Shown one piece after another: positions 18,638 through 28,448 of a stretch of DNA of 35,038 nt (within the stretch, counting starts at the first letter, position 1; each line of letters opens with the position of its first letter). The translations under genes were made by a program, and so were the position numbers. The notes under the pieces are model-generated. The model ran no database searches. It had not been told where the DNA came from and saw only the letters and a program-made list of their open reading frames with translations. This DNA is from Rikenellaceae bacterium (GTDB lineage Bacteria; Bacteroidota; Bacteroidia; Bacteroidales; Rikenellaceae): the NCBI GenBank assembly GCA_020859745.1, contig JAJBVQ010000054.1, forward strand, positions 1-35,038, written 5' to 3'.

Positions 18638-20280
18638 AACTGACCAATATATACATCAGTTACCTGAAGGTCAACCGGGCGCTGGAGATCGCCGGGATCC
18701 TGATCCACCAGGGGTTCGACGAGCTGATCGCTCGCACCTGGATGGGACGTCGCATCCGCAAGCGGCGGATACAGCAGTCCAAGCCCGTATATACCACCGA
18801 GGAGAGGCTGCGCCTGACCATCGAAGACCTGGGCCCCACCTATATCAAGTTCGGCCAGATACTGGCCGACCGTCCCGACGTGGTATCGGAGCGCTTCCGC
18901 AAAGAGCTGAAGAAATTGCAGTCCCGCGCCCTGCCATTCGACGACCAGCTGGCGCGCAACCTGATCGAGGACGAACTGAGCGCCCCGATCGAAAAGGTGT
19001 TCGCCACCTTCGACGAAACGTGCATGGCCTCGGCCTCCATCGGGCAGGTTTACGGCGCCACGCTGCTGGACGGTTCGCCGGTGATCGTCAAGATACGGCG
19101 GCCCAAGATCGAACAGAAGATCAAGCTCGACCTCTACCTGATGCGTTTCCTGGCGGCCAAGCTGGCCAAGAACTATCCGGAGATGGCGGCGATCAATATT
19201 ATCGGCGTGGTAGACGAATTCGGCGAAAGCATCCTGCGCGAACTGGACTACAACAACGAGGCGGCTAATATCCTCCGCTTCCAGCAGATGTTCGAAAACG
19301 AGCCGACGGTCTACATACCGAAAGTTTACCTCGATTACACGTCGCGGCGGCTCCTGGTGATGGAGCGGATCACGGGGATCACCCCGGACGACCCGACGGT
19401 GCTGAAAGCCAACGGACTCGACACGCAGCAAATCGCGCTGAACGGAGCCAACGCCCTACTGACAATGATCCTGCGGTACGGCTTTTTCCACGCCGATCCC
19501 CACGCGGGCAACCTTTTCATCATGCCGGACAACGTGATCGCATTCATCGACTTCGGGATGGTGGGCGTACTGACGCCGAGGGACATGGATTTCCTGGCCA
19601 ACATTTCGCTGGGCTTCGTCAAACGCGACCCGACGATGATCGCCGATTCGCTGATCACCCTGTGCAACGTTCGCTTCTTCAAAAAGCGCGACGAACTCAT
19701 TTTCAGCCTGCAACAGCTGACGGCGCAGTACAGCCACGTGCCGATCGACAAGCTGGACTATGCCGGCATGATCCAGCAGTGCATCAACCTGATCACTAAA
19801 TATTCGCTTCAGATACCGAGCGGCATCTTCATGCTGGTCAAATCGTTGGCGACTATTCAAAAAGTAGCTGAAAAACTGGACCCAGACATTCCTTTTACGC
19901 CATTGATCACGCCCTACGCCAAGGACGTGATCATGCACCGCTTCGCGCCGCGCAAACTGGCCGGGGAGCTGTACCAGACGCTGAAAAACTATGCCAACCT
20001 CGCGCTGAACCTGCCCAACGACATCAGCGAGATCCTCTACAAGCTCAAACAGGGGGAGATTCGCCACAATATCCGCTTCGAGAACAGCGAAATGCTGCAA
20101 AAGGCGGTGCGGAACGTCGGGTTCCGGATGGCCTACGCCATTATCCTCGTCGGGCTGTTCATCGGTTCGGTACTGCTGATCAACACCCGCTCCGACCTCT
20201 CTTACGCCAAGTTCCTCCTATGGGCTTCGTCGCTCCTGATCTTCATACTGATCTTCAAATGGATGTTCCGGCGGAAGTGA
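18634..20280 (+). CDS. ABC1/AarF/UbiB family atypical protein kinase-like protein
   Basis: 548 aa; LGPTYIKFGQILADRPDVVSERFRKELKKLQ, ASIGQVYGATLLDGSPVIVKIRRP, GFFHADPHAGNLFIMPDNVIAFIDFGMVG; C-terminal TM segments. Confidence 0.96.
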   Translation: MKLTNIYISYLKVNRALEIAGILIHQGFDELIARTWMGRRIRKRRIQQSKPVYTTEERLRLTIEDLGPTYIKFGQILADRPDVVSERFRKELKKLQSRALPFDDQLARNLIEDELSAPIEKVFATFDETCMASASIGQVYGATLLDGSPVIVKIRRPKIEQKIKLDLYLMRFLAAKLAKNYPEMAAINIIGVVDEFGESILRELDYNNEAANILRFQQMFENEPTVYIPKVYLDYTSRRLLVMERITGITPDDPTVLKANGLDTQQIALNGANALLTMILRYGFFHADPHAGNLFIMPDNVIAFIDFGMVGVLTPRDMDFLANISLGFVKRDPTMIADSLITLCNVRFFKKRDELIFSLQQLTAQYSHVPIDKLDYAGMIQQCINLITKYSLQIPSGIFMLVKSLATIQKVAEKLDPDIPFTPLITPYAKDVIMHRFAPRKLAGELYQTLKNYANLALNLPNDISEILYKLKQGEIRHNIRFENSEMLQKAVRNVGFRMAYAIILVGLFIGSVLLINTRSDLSYAKFLLWASSLLIFILIFKWMFRRK

Positions 20281-20305
20281 CGCATAAAATGTGTATATTC
20301 GTCCT

Positions 20306-21388
20306 ATGAACATCTTGCAGATCGTACCGAACAAGGGCTGGGGCGGGGGCGAGAGATACGTGTGGGAGCTGTCCCGCAGCCTGTCGGAAGCGGGGCACGA
20401 CGTGAGCGTCGTGATCCCTCCCTGCGACATACTGGCCGAGCGGTTCGTCGGACTGAATACCTGCACCCTGCGCTTTAGGGGGCCTTACGATCCGGGCGCC
20501 ATATATCGTCTGGCCCGGCTGGTCGAAGAGCATAAAATAGAGATCATCCATACCCATATTTTCAAACATGCGACCGCGGCGCTTCTGGCCCGGAAATTAT
20601 ACGGACTCGACGTGCGGGTGGTCATGACCCGACACCTGTGCCGCCCGGCGAAAAAGAGCCTGCACTACCCTTGGCTCTACCGGCATATCGACCGGCTGAT
20701 CTTCGTATCGGCGGAAGCCGAAAGATCGTTCCTTTCGTCCGGCCCGCAGATAGCGGCGGACCGCATGACGGTCATAACCAACAGCGTCCGGCCGGATGCG
20801 GGTACTTGGGCCGTTGACCTGCGCCCGGAGTTGGGCTTGGGCGACAACACATTCCTGATTGCTTTCGCCGGGACGATCATGCCGGAAAAAGGCGTTGAAT
20901 TTATCCTTGACCTTGCTGCCGGGCTGCGGAAGATCGCACCGCCCATCGTTTTCGTGCTGGCGGGGAAAACTCCCGAAGGCAAAGAGGCATATATGGAGCA
21001 CCTGCGAAGCGAGGTAGCACGACGAGGGTTGGGCGAACAGGTACGGTTCCTGGGCTTCATCGACCGCACGATCGCCTTTTTCCGGCAAGCGGACGCCGTA
21101 ATCGTGCCCACCCTTATCCCCGAATCGTTCGGTTTGGTGGTCGTGGAGGCCATGATCGCCGAAAAACCGATATTCTTTTCCGAAAACATCCCGTCCGAAG
21201 TGATCACCCCGGAGGAGGGGGTACGGATCGACGTGGAGGATGTCCAAGAGAGCTGCCGCCTGATCCGGGAGCTGGCACAAGACCCGGCCCGGCAACAACT
21301 GTTGGCGGAGAGAGGTCATCGAAGGTGGCAGGAACGCTTCACTTACGACCGTTTCCTGGAACGGATATTGGACGCTTACCGAAACTGA
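20306..21388 (+). CDS. Glycosyltransferase family 4-type (GT-B)
   Basis: MNILQIVPNKGWGGGERYVWELSRSLSEAGHDV; FAGTIMPEKGVEFILDLAAGL; IVPTLIPESFGLVVVEAM. ATG at 20306 preferred over GTG at 20291. Confidence 0.93.
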   Translation: MNILQIVPNKGWGGGERYVWELSRSLSEAGHDVSVVIPPCDILAERFVGLNTCTLRFRGPYDPGAIYRLARLVEEHKIEIIHTHIFKHATAALLARKLYGLDVRVVMTRHLCRPAKKSLHYPWLYRHIDRLIFVSAEAERSFLSSGPQIAADRMTVITNSVRPDAGTWAVDLRPELGLGDNTFLIAFAGTIMPEKGVEFILDLAAGLRKIAPPIVFVLAGKTPEGKEAYMEHLRSEVARRGLGEQVRFLGFIDRTIAFFRQADAVIVPTLIPESFGLVVVEAMIAEKPIFFSENIPSEVITPEEGVRIDVEDVQESCRLIRELAQDPARQQLLAERGHRRWQERFTYDRFLERILDAYRN

Positions 21389-21392
21389 ACAT

Positions 21393-22423
21393 ATGGACCG
21401 AACCCCGCTGGTCAGCCTGATCATACCGGCCTATAACGTGGCCGAATACCTGCCCCAATGCCTCGACTCGGCTTTGGGACAGACCTACCCGAACCTACAG
21501 ATCGTAATCGTCGATGACGGCAGCACAGACCGAACGCCTTCGGTCATAGACCGATATGCGGCATCGGATCCGCGCGTTATGGCCATTCATCAGGAGAATG
21601 CGGGAGTGATGCTGGCCCGAAAGCGGGCTATCGAAGCCGCAACAGGCGAATACCTCTGCTTTCTGGACGGCGACGACTACCTGCCATTGGACACTGTCGA
21701 AATCCTGTACCGGGGAATCGAACAATGGCAAACGGACATTATCTGCGGCGACATCGTTCGGGTCAGTGATGGCTATAAGCTCTCAAAACCGGAAAAGTGG
21801 GACGGCACGATCGACGGGAACACATTCATGCGCTACCAGCTGACCAACGTGATGGAGGGATATCTGGTCGCAAAGCTATACCGGCGCGGCTTGTTCGAGG
21901 GGCTGCAATATCCGGCGGACATCTCGTTGCCGAAGACAAATTCCTGAACATCCAGATCGCGGCAAAAGGGGCGACGGTCGGACATATCGCACAAAACGTC
22001 TATTTCTACGTCAAACGACAGGATTCTGTCAGCCACAGGACGACTCCCATCGAATACAGCATCGGATATGCCGCCCACGTAGAGCGATTCCTGCGGGAAG
22101 AGGGATGCTACGACCGTTTCGAGAAAGAGTTCGTCCTGATGCAGGTTAAATTCTACCTGATGTATATCAACCACACCTCCAGTCCGAGCATCGCGGGGCA
22201 TCCGTTCACGGTCCGGCTGTACGAGCAACTCCGGAAACCGGAGATACGGGAGATGTTGACCGATAATTTTTCCGCAGGGGAAAGGGCCGTGATCTGGTTG
22301 CACAAAAGCCGGGCCACGGCTTGGATGGGAAAAATAGCAAGCACCGCCCTGCGTATCCGGCATAGCGTCGCCAAAAGAACAGGCGGCAAAAACGGCGTTA
22401 AGCCGACACGAGATCAAGAATGA
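21393..22423 (+). CDS. Glycosyltransferase family 2 (GT-A), with apparent -1 frameshift near 21926
   Basis: Frame A: PLVSLIIPAYNVAEYLPQCLDSALGQTYPNLQIVIVDDGSTDRTP...FLDGDDYL...LFEGLQYPADIS; frame B resumes VAEDKFLNIQIAAKGATVGHIAQNVYFYVKRQDSVSHR... to stop at 22421-22423. Confidence 0.88.
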
Positions 22424-23252
22424 CGAACACGGCGTAGGCAATGCTCGCCAAACCGTTGGTCAGGCCGAACATGGCCCCGATACGCGACAAATCGCCTGGC
22501 CGCACGATCAGGTGCTGGTAAACCAACAGTCCCAAAAATAGGGCGGCACCGATCCAATATAAGATCCCGTTGCCGAGCTGCGCCCCCACGACGACGACCA
22601 TCGCCGCCGTCACCAAGTGCAGCGATACGCTGGCCCACAACGCTCCCCGCACACCCAACGCTGCCGGAATGGAGTGCAGCCGCTCCGACTGGTCGAAACC
22701 GGCATCCTGCAAGGCATAAATAATATCGAATCCGGACACCCAGGTCAGCACCAGCACCGAAATCCATACGGGCGTCGCCGTCAAAGTCCCGGTCACGGCG
22801 ATATAAGCCGCCGAAGGTGCGATCGCCAGCCCGAGGCCCAGCACGATATGGCACAAAGCCGTAAAACGTTTGGTATAGCTGTACCCGAGCACGACAGCCA
22901 GCACCACCAGCGACAAAGCCAGCGTCAACCGGTTGAACGTAGCGGCCACGGCGACAAATGCAACCGAGTTGAGCACCACGAACCACTTCCCCGCCCGGAC
23001 GCTGATCTTACCGGCCGGAATCTCCCGTCCCGCCGTCCGGGGGTTCATGCCATCGAAACGCCGGTCGATCACCCGGTTGAACCCCATCGCCGCATTGCGG
23101 GCAAACACCATGCAACCCAGCACGGCGACCAGAGTCCACGGGTCGAACCCCGCCGCCAAAACCCCCAAGGTATAACCGATCAGCGCAAAAGGCAGCGCAA
23201 ACGCCGTATGCGCGAATTTGACCAACGAAAAGTAATCCTTGACCTGTCCCAT
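22398..23252 (-). CDS. UbiA-family polyprenyltransferase, MqnP/TIGR01475-like
   Basis: 284 aa; DYFSLVKFAHTAFALPFALIGY, MGFNRVIDRRFDGMNPRTAGREIPAGKIS, GFDIIYALQDAGFDQSERLHSIPAALG (two aspartate-rich motifs). Confidence 0.93.
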   Translation of the reverse strand: MGQVKDYFSLVKFAHTAFALPFALIGYTLGVLAAGFDPWTLVAVLGCMVFARNAAMGFNRVIDRRFDGMNPRTAGREIPAGKISVRAGKWFVVLNSVAFVAVAATFNRLTLALSLVVLAVVLGYSYTKRFTALCHIVLGLGLAIAPSAAYIAVTGTLTATPVWISVLVLTWVSGFDIIYALQDAGFDQSERLHSIPAALGVRGALWASVSLHLVTAAMVVVVGAQLGNGILYWIGAALFLGLLVYQHLIVRPGDLSRIGAMFGLTNGLASIAYAVFVILDLVSA

Positions 23253-23261
23253 ATCAAACTG

Positions 23262-23780
23262 CTAAGAACGGGACAGATAGGGTTCCAGAATACTGACCAG
23301 CTTCGTAATGTCCCGCGAAGGATTGGCCACCACCACATTGGCGCGTTCGTAATGCTCCTCCCGTAAGGCCAGCGTATCGACAATATACTGCAAAAGCTCT
23401 TCCGGCGACTTATCCGCCAGAAGCGGGCGGCACACCCGCGCAGCCATCAGCCTGTCCGCCAGCATGCCCGGGCTCAGTTTCAGGTAGACCGTCACCCCGT
23501 TTGCGTTCATCAACTCCATATTGGCATTGAAGCACGGCGTCCCCCCTCCGGTGGAAACCACCCGATCGCCCCCATGTAAAATGATATTCTGCAAATACTT
23601 TCGTTCCAGCGTCCGGAAATACGCCTCACCGCGGCCGGAGAATATCTCCCCGACGGTCGCCCCCTCGCCCTCCTCGATCACCTTGTCCAGGTCGAGGAAA
23701 CCGTATCCCAGCCGCTGGGCCAAAGGACGTCCCAGCGTCGTCTTGCCGCTGCCCATAAATCCGATCAGGAAAATCAGCAT
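23262..23780 (-). CDS. aroK: Shikimate kinase
   Basis: 172 aa; LIGFMGSGKTTLGRPLAQRLGYGFLDLDKVIEEGEGATVGEIFSGRGEAYFRTLE, VVSTGGGTPC. Confidence 0.96.
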   Translation of the reverse strand: MLIFLIGFMGSGKTTLGRPLAQRLGYGFLDLDKVIEEGEGATVGEIFSGRGEAYFRTLERKYLQNIILHGGDRVVSTGGGTPCFNANMELMNANGVTVYLKLSPGMLADRLMAARVCRPLLADKSPEELLQYIVDTLALREEHYERANVVVANPSRDITKLVSILEPYLSRS

Positions 23781-23801
23781 AACATTCGTTTTTCAGGTTG
23801 G

Positions 23802-26495
23802 CTAAAACAACTCCAACTGGTTGCCGCTTTCCACCGCCTCGCTATCATCCGCAACGGCGGTTTCGGCACCCACCACAACTCCGCCCGCATTATCCTGCGG
23901 CTCCCCGGCAGGGCCATCCTCCTGTTCCGGCTCCGGCGCCGCCTCTTTTTGCAACGGCTCCAGCCAGACGACCTCTTCGAGCGTCAGGGTCGAAAGGCGT
24001 TTCCCTTTGGCCCGGTGGCTCTTCACACCGATAAACGCATCGGCGTCCACCACCTCCGGCGAACGGCCGTTGTATTTGCCGCCGTATTGCAACTGGATCA
24101 CCGGGTACTTGTCGTCGTTCATCGTCACGAATTCGTTCTCCGGCTCCACAAACTGCTGCGGCTTCTGGTCGCACTGCTCCGCCTGGAAACGCTTGATATA
24201 GTGCAATCCTTGCTCCTTGTCCATGTAGACCACCGTGTAGATCTTGTCCGTATCGTATTTCTCGATAAAGAGCAGGTTCTCCGGGAAATGCTGCCCGACA
24301 TCGTAATTGGAGGTATAGTACTGCGCATCTTTGGTGAATACCACCAGCCGGTCGTCGCCGGAGAATTCACCCAGCAACTCGCCCCGCTCTTCCGTATTGA
24401 GCCGGTTAATATCGTGGTCGAACCAGATATTCTGCCCGCCCAGCGTCGAGGAACCGCGCTCCTTGAGCACGATCTTGTGGAGGGCATACCGCGAGAAAAG
24501 GTTCCCCTGCGACTGCCGTCCCTTAATGACCAGGTCGCCGAAATTAAGGTCGGTGATGAGTTTCTTGAGCCTCGGCCGCGGCTTGAAGTAGATTTTCAGC
24601 GTTTCGGCCTCGCCGTTCGGGTTCACGCTCATATAGAGCACCTCACTCCCCGGCGTCCCTTTGGTTATGTCATACTCCCGGTCACGCGTAATCCCTTTGA
24701 TCGCACACCGCTTCATCATAATGGCCCCCTTCAGCCCGTCCCGGTACAGCACGTTGTAGATCGTCCGCTCGTCGTTGCGCTTGAACACCCCGATATAGAG
24801 GATATTCTTGCTGAAAAACGCCTTTTCCGAGACCTTGGTGATCGTATATTTTCCCTGTTTATTGAAGATGATCACGTCGTCGATGTCCGAGCAGTCGCAC
24901 ACGAACTCCTCTTTTTTCATCCCGGCCCCGATCCCGTAGAATCCCTCCGCCCGGTTGACATACAGTTTGGCATTGGCCACCACCACCTTCGCCGCCTCTA
25001 TCGTGTCGAAGCTCCGAATTTCCGTCTTCCGCTCCCGGCCTTTGCCGTGTTTCTTCAGGATATTCCGGTAATACGCAATCGTATAATCCGTTAGCGTCGC
25101 CAAGTGATGCTGCACTTCAGCTATCTCGGCTTCGATATTGCGGATCAACTCTTCCGCCCGGAAAGCGTCGTAGCGCGAAATGCGTTTGATCTTGATCTCC
25201 GTCAGCTTGACGATATCCTCGCGCGTCACCTCCCGCCGCAACTGCGGCTTGAACGGCGTCAGTTCCCGGTCGATGGTTTCGAGAACCCCCTCCCAGGTGG
25301 TACACTCTTCGATGGCGTTGTAGATGCGGTTCTCGATGAAGATCCGCTCCAGCGACGACATGTGCCACTCCTCGTTCAATTCCCCCAACCGGATCTCCAG
25401 CTCCCGTTTCAACAAACCCTTGGTATTTTCGACCGAGCGGCGCAGCATGTCGCTGACCCCGATGAACAGCGGTTTCTTATCCTCGATCACGCACGAGTTC
25501 GGCGAAATGGAGACTTCGCAGTCGGTAAAAGCGTACAGCGCATCGATGGTTTTATCCGGCGACACGTCCCCGGACAAGTGCACTACGATCTCGACATTGG
25601 CCGCCGTGTTATCGTCCACCTTCTTGATCTTAATCTTCCCCTTCTCGTTGGCCTTGAGGATCGAATCGATCACCGTCGAAGTGTTCTTCCCATATGGTAT
25701 CTCGGTGATTACAAGGGTCTTTTTATCCTGTTTGGCGATCTTCGCGCGCACTTTGACTGCACCGCCGCGCATCCCGTCGTTGTATTTCGAACAGTCGATC
25801 ATCCCGCCCGTCGGAAAATCCGGATAAAGCACAAACTCCTCCCCCTTAAGGTATGCAATCGAAGCCTCCAAGAGCTCGATAAAGTTATGCGGCAATATCT
25901 TCGAGGCCAGCCCCACGGCGATCCCTTCGACCCCCTGTGCCAGCAGCAGCGGAAACTTCACCGGCAAAGTCACCGGCTCCTGATTGCGGCCGTCGTACGA
26001 GAGCATCCACTCCGTCGTTTTCGGGTTGAAGACCACATCCAGCGCCAGTTTCGACAGCCTCGCCTCGATATAACGGGGCGCCGCAGCGCTGTCCCCCGTC
26101 AGGATATTACCCCAGTTCCCCTGCGTATCGACCAGCAGGTCTTTCTGTCCCAGCTGCACCAAAGCATCCCCGATCGAGGCGTCCCCGTGCGGATGAAACT
26201 GCATGGTGAAACCGATAATATTGGCCACCTTATTATATCTGCCGTCGTCCATGCGCTTCATGGAGTGCAGGATACGCCGCTGAACCGGCTTCAAACCGTC
26301 GTCCAGGTGCGGCACCGCCCGCTCCAGGATCACATAGGAAGCATAATCCAGGAACCAATCCTTATACATCCCGGTCAGCCGGTGTGCGACCGCCTCATCG
26401 GTCAGCCGGGCATATTTCCCGTGCTTCTCAGCCGTCACTTCGGCCACCTCCTCCACCTCTGCGTTCAGAGTCCCGTTCTCGTCTATTGTACTCAT
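23802..26495 (-). CDS. parC: DNA topoisomerase IV subunit A (GyrA/ParC family)
   Basis: 897 aa; LDDGLKPVQRRILHSM, FHPHGDASIGDALVQLGQ, AAPRYIEARLS with active-site Tyr; adjacent to subunit B gene. Confidence 0.95.
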   Translation of the reverse strand: MSTIDENGTLNAEVEEVAEVTAEKHGKYARLTDEAVAHRLTGMYKDWFLDYASYVILERAVPHLDDGLKPVQRRILHSMKRMDDGRYNKVANIIGFTMQFHPHGDASIGDALVQLGQKDLLVDTQGNWGNILTGDSAAAPRYIEARLSKLALDVVFNPKTTEWMLSYDGRNQEPVTLPVKFPLLLAQGVEGIAVGLASKILPHNFIELLEASIAYLKGEEFVLYPDFPTGGMIDCSKYNDGMRGGAVKVRAKIAKQDKKTLVITEIPYGKNTSTVIDSILKANEKGKIKIKKVDDNTAANVEIVVHLSGDVSPDKTIDALYAFTDCEVSISPNSCVIEDKKPLFIGVSDMLRRSVENTKGLLKRELEIRLGELNEEWHMSSLERIFIENRIYNAIEECTTWEGVLETIDRELTPFKPQLRREVTREDIVKLTEIKIKRISRYDAFRAEELIRNIEAEIAEVQHHLATLTDYTIAYYRNILKKHGKGRERKTEIRSFDTIEAAKVVVANAKLYVNRAEGFYGIGAGMKKEEFVCDCSDIDDVIIFNKQGKYTITKVSEKAFFSKNILYIGVFKRNDERTIYNVLYRDGLKGAIMMKRCAIKGITRDREYDITKGTPGSEVLYMSVNPNGEAETLKIYFKPRPRLKKLITDLNFGDLVIKGRQSQGNLFSRYALHKIVLKERGSSTLGGQNIWFDHDINRLNTEERGELLGEFSGDDRLVVFTKDAQYYTSNYDVGQHFPENLLFIEKYDTDKIYTVVYMDKEQGLHYIKRFQAEQCDQKPQQFVEPENEFVTMNDDKYPVIQLQYGGKYNGRSPEVVDADAFIGVKSHRAKGKRLSTLTLEEVVWLEPLQKEAAPEPEQEDGPAGEPQDNAGGVVVGAETAVADDSEAVESGNQLELF

Positions 26496-26521
26496 TTATA
26501 TCTCTTTCCGTAATCTACCTA

Positions 26522-28432
26522 TTATATGGCTTCAGCAGCCGTCTCTTCCTCCATGCCGGTCAGCACCTGCGCGTTTTCCAGCTCTTCGATCAGGTCTTCC
26601 TCGATCTTCAGGTTGTCGATAATGAAATCCTGCCGCTCCTGCGTGTTCTTTCCCATATAGAATTCCAGCATATCTGACACCGGGTCGCCTTTGGTGAGCC
26701 GCACCTTTTCGAGGCGTATCCCTTCGCCGATAAACTCCTTGAACTCATTGGGCGAGATCTCCCCCAGCCCCTTGAACCGCGTGATCTCGGGATTGGTCCC
26801 CAGCTTGGCGATAGCCTGTTGGCGCTCCTGTTCCGTATAGCAATACCTCGTTTCCTTCTTATTCCGCACCCGGAACAGCGGCGTCTGCAATATATATAGA
26901 TGCCCCCCTCGAATGATGTCCGGGAAAAACTGCAAAAAGAAGGTGATCAGCAGCAAACGTATGTGCATCCCGTCCACATCGGCATCGGTGGCGATAATCA
27001 CTTTGTTGTACCGCAGGTTGTCCATATCCTCCTCGATATTCAGGGCCGCCTGCAACAGGTTGAACTCTTCATTCTCGTAAACGATCTTTTTGGTCAGGCC
27101 ATAGGTATTCAGCGGCTTGCCCCGCAAGCTGAACACCGCCTGCGTATTGACATCCCGGCTTTTAGTGATCGAACCGCTGGCCGAGTCCCCCTCGGTGATG
27201 AAGATCGCGCTCTCCTCCGCCCTTTCGTCCTTGTCGCCCAGATGAATCCGGCAATCCCGCAGTTTTTTATTGTGCAGCGAAACCTTTTTGGCAAACTCCC
27301 GCGCCTTTTTCTGGATTCCGCTGATCGCCTTGCGCTCCTTCTCCGCCTCCTGTATCTTTTTTAACAGGATATCAGCCGTTTCCGGGTTTTTATGCAAGTA
27401 ATTGTCGAGGTGCTCTTTCAGGAAATCGATCACGAAGTTGCGCACCGTCACCCCATCCGGCGACATCTCTTTCGAACCCAGTTTAGTCTTGGTCTGCGAC
27501 TCGAACACCGGCTCCTCCACCTTGATGCTGATCGCCGCAATGATCGACGTCCGTATATCCGCCGCATCGAAATCTTTTTTATAGAATTCCCGGATCGTCT
27601 TGACAACCGCTTCGCGGAAAGCCGCCTGGTGCGTCCCCCCCTGCGTGGTATGCTGCCCGTTGACGAACGAATAATAGCTCTCGTTATAACCCGTCCCGTG
27701 CGTCATCGCCACCTCGATATCCTCGCCCCGCAGGTGAATCGGCGGATAGAGGAAGTCCCCGCCCACACTCTCGGTCAGCAGGTCGAGCAACCCGTTTTTC
27801 GACACGTAAGGCACTCCGTTGAACTTGATCACCAGCCCGGCATTCAGGTAGGTGTAGTTCCGGAGCATCGTTTCGATATATTCATAGTTGTAGCGGTAGG
27901 AGCCGAACACTGCTTCATCGGCCACGAACTGCACCCGCGTCCCATTCTTCTCACCCGTCGAGTCGGTATGCTCCCCGGTCTTGGAACCCGCCGCAAACTC
28001 GATGGTCCGCGCCTCGCCGTCCCGCGTGCTGGTTATCGTAAAAGTCGAGGACAAAGCATTCACCGCCTTGATACCCACCCCATTCAGCCCGACAGATTTC
28101 TTAAACGCTTTGGAGTCGTACTTGGCTCCGGTGTTCATCTTCGAAGCCACCTCTTCCAACTTGCCCAACGGGATCCCGCGACCGTAGTCGCGAATGGTCA
28201 CCGTAACGCCGTCCACATTGATCTCGATCTGCTTGCCGAAACCCATCATATACTCGTCCAGCGAGTTGTCCAACACCTCCTTGATCAGGATATAGATCCC
28301 GTCGTCGGGCTGCGACCCGTCGCCGAGTTTACCGATATACATCCCCGGCCGGCGGCGGATATGCTCCTTCCAGTCGAGGGTCTGGATATGTTCTTCCGAA
28401 TAGTTGCTTGCTGCCTATTGTGCTGCTGTCAT
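26522..28432 (-). CDS. parE: DNA topoisomerase IV subunit B, with in-frame TAG at codon 6 (28415-28417); uninterrupted ORF begins 28342 or earlier
   Basis: LLKKIQ..., [46 protein letters not shown]. Upstream of MYIGK the frame reads [29 protein letters not shown], matching the conserved topo IV B N-terminus. Confidence 0.93.
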
Positions 28433-28448
28433 CTCGTATTTTGTTCTC

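Noticed and set aside
25104-26513. 469-aa plus-strand ORF antisense to parC
   Set aside because: Shadow ORF of a conserved gene; no recognisable domain, composition typical of reverse-complement translation.
28415-28417. TAG stop-codon recoding (e.g. amber suppression) as explanation for the parE interruption
   Set aside because: TAG is used as the normal stop elsewhere in the window (M56 gene at 2844, gltA at 13201, plsC at 28449-28451), so global recoding is unlikely.
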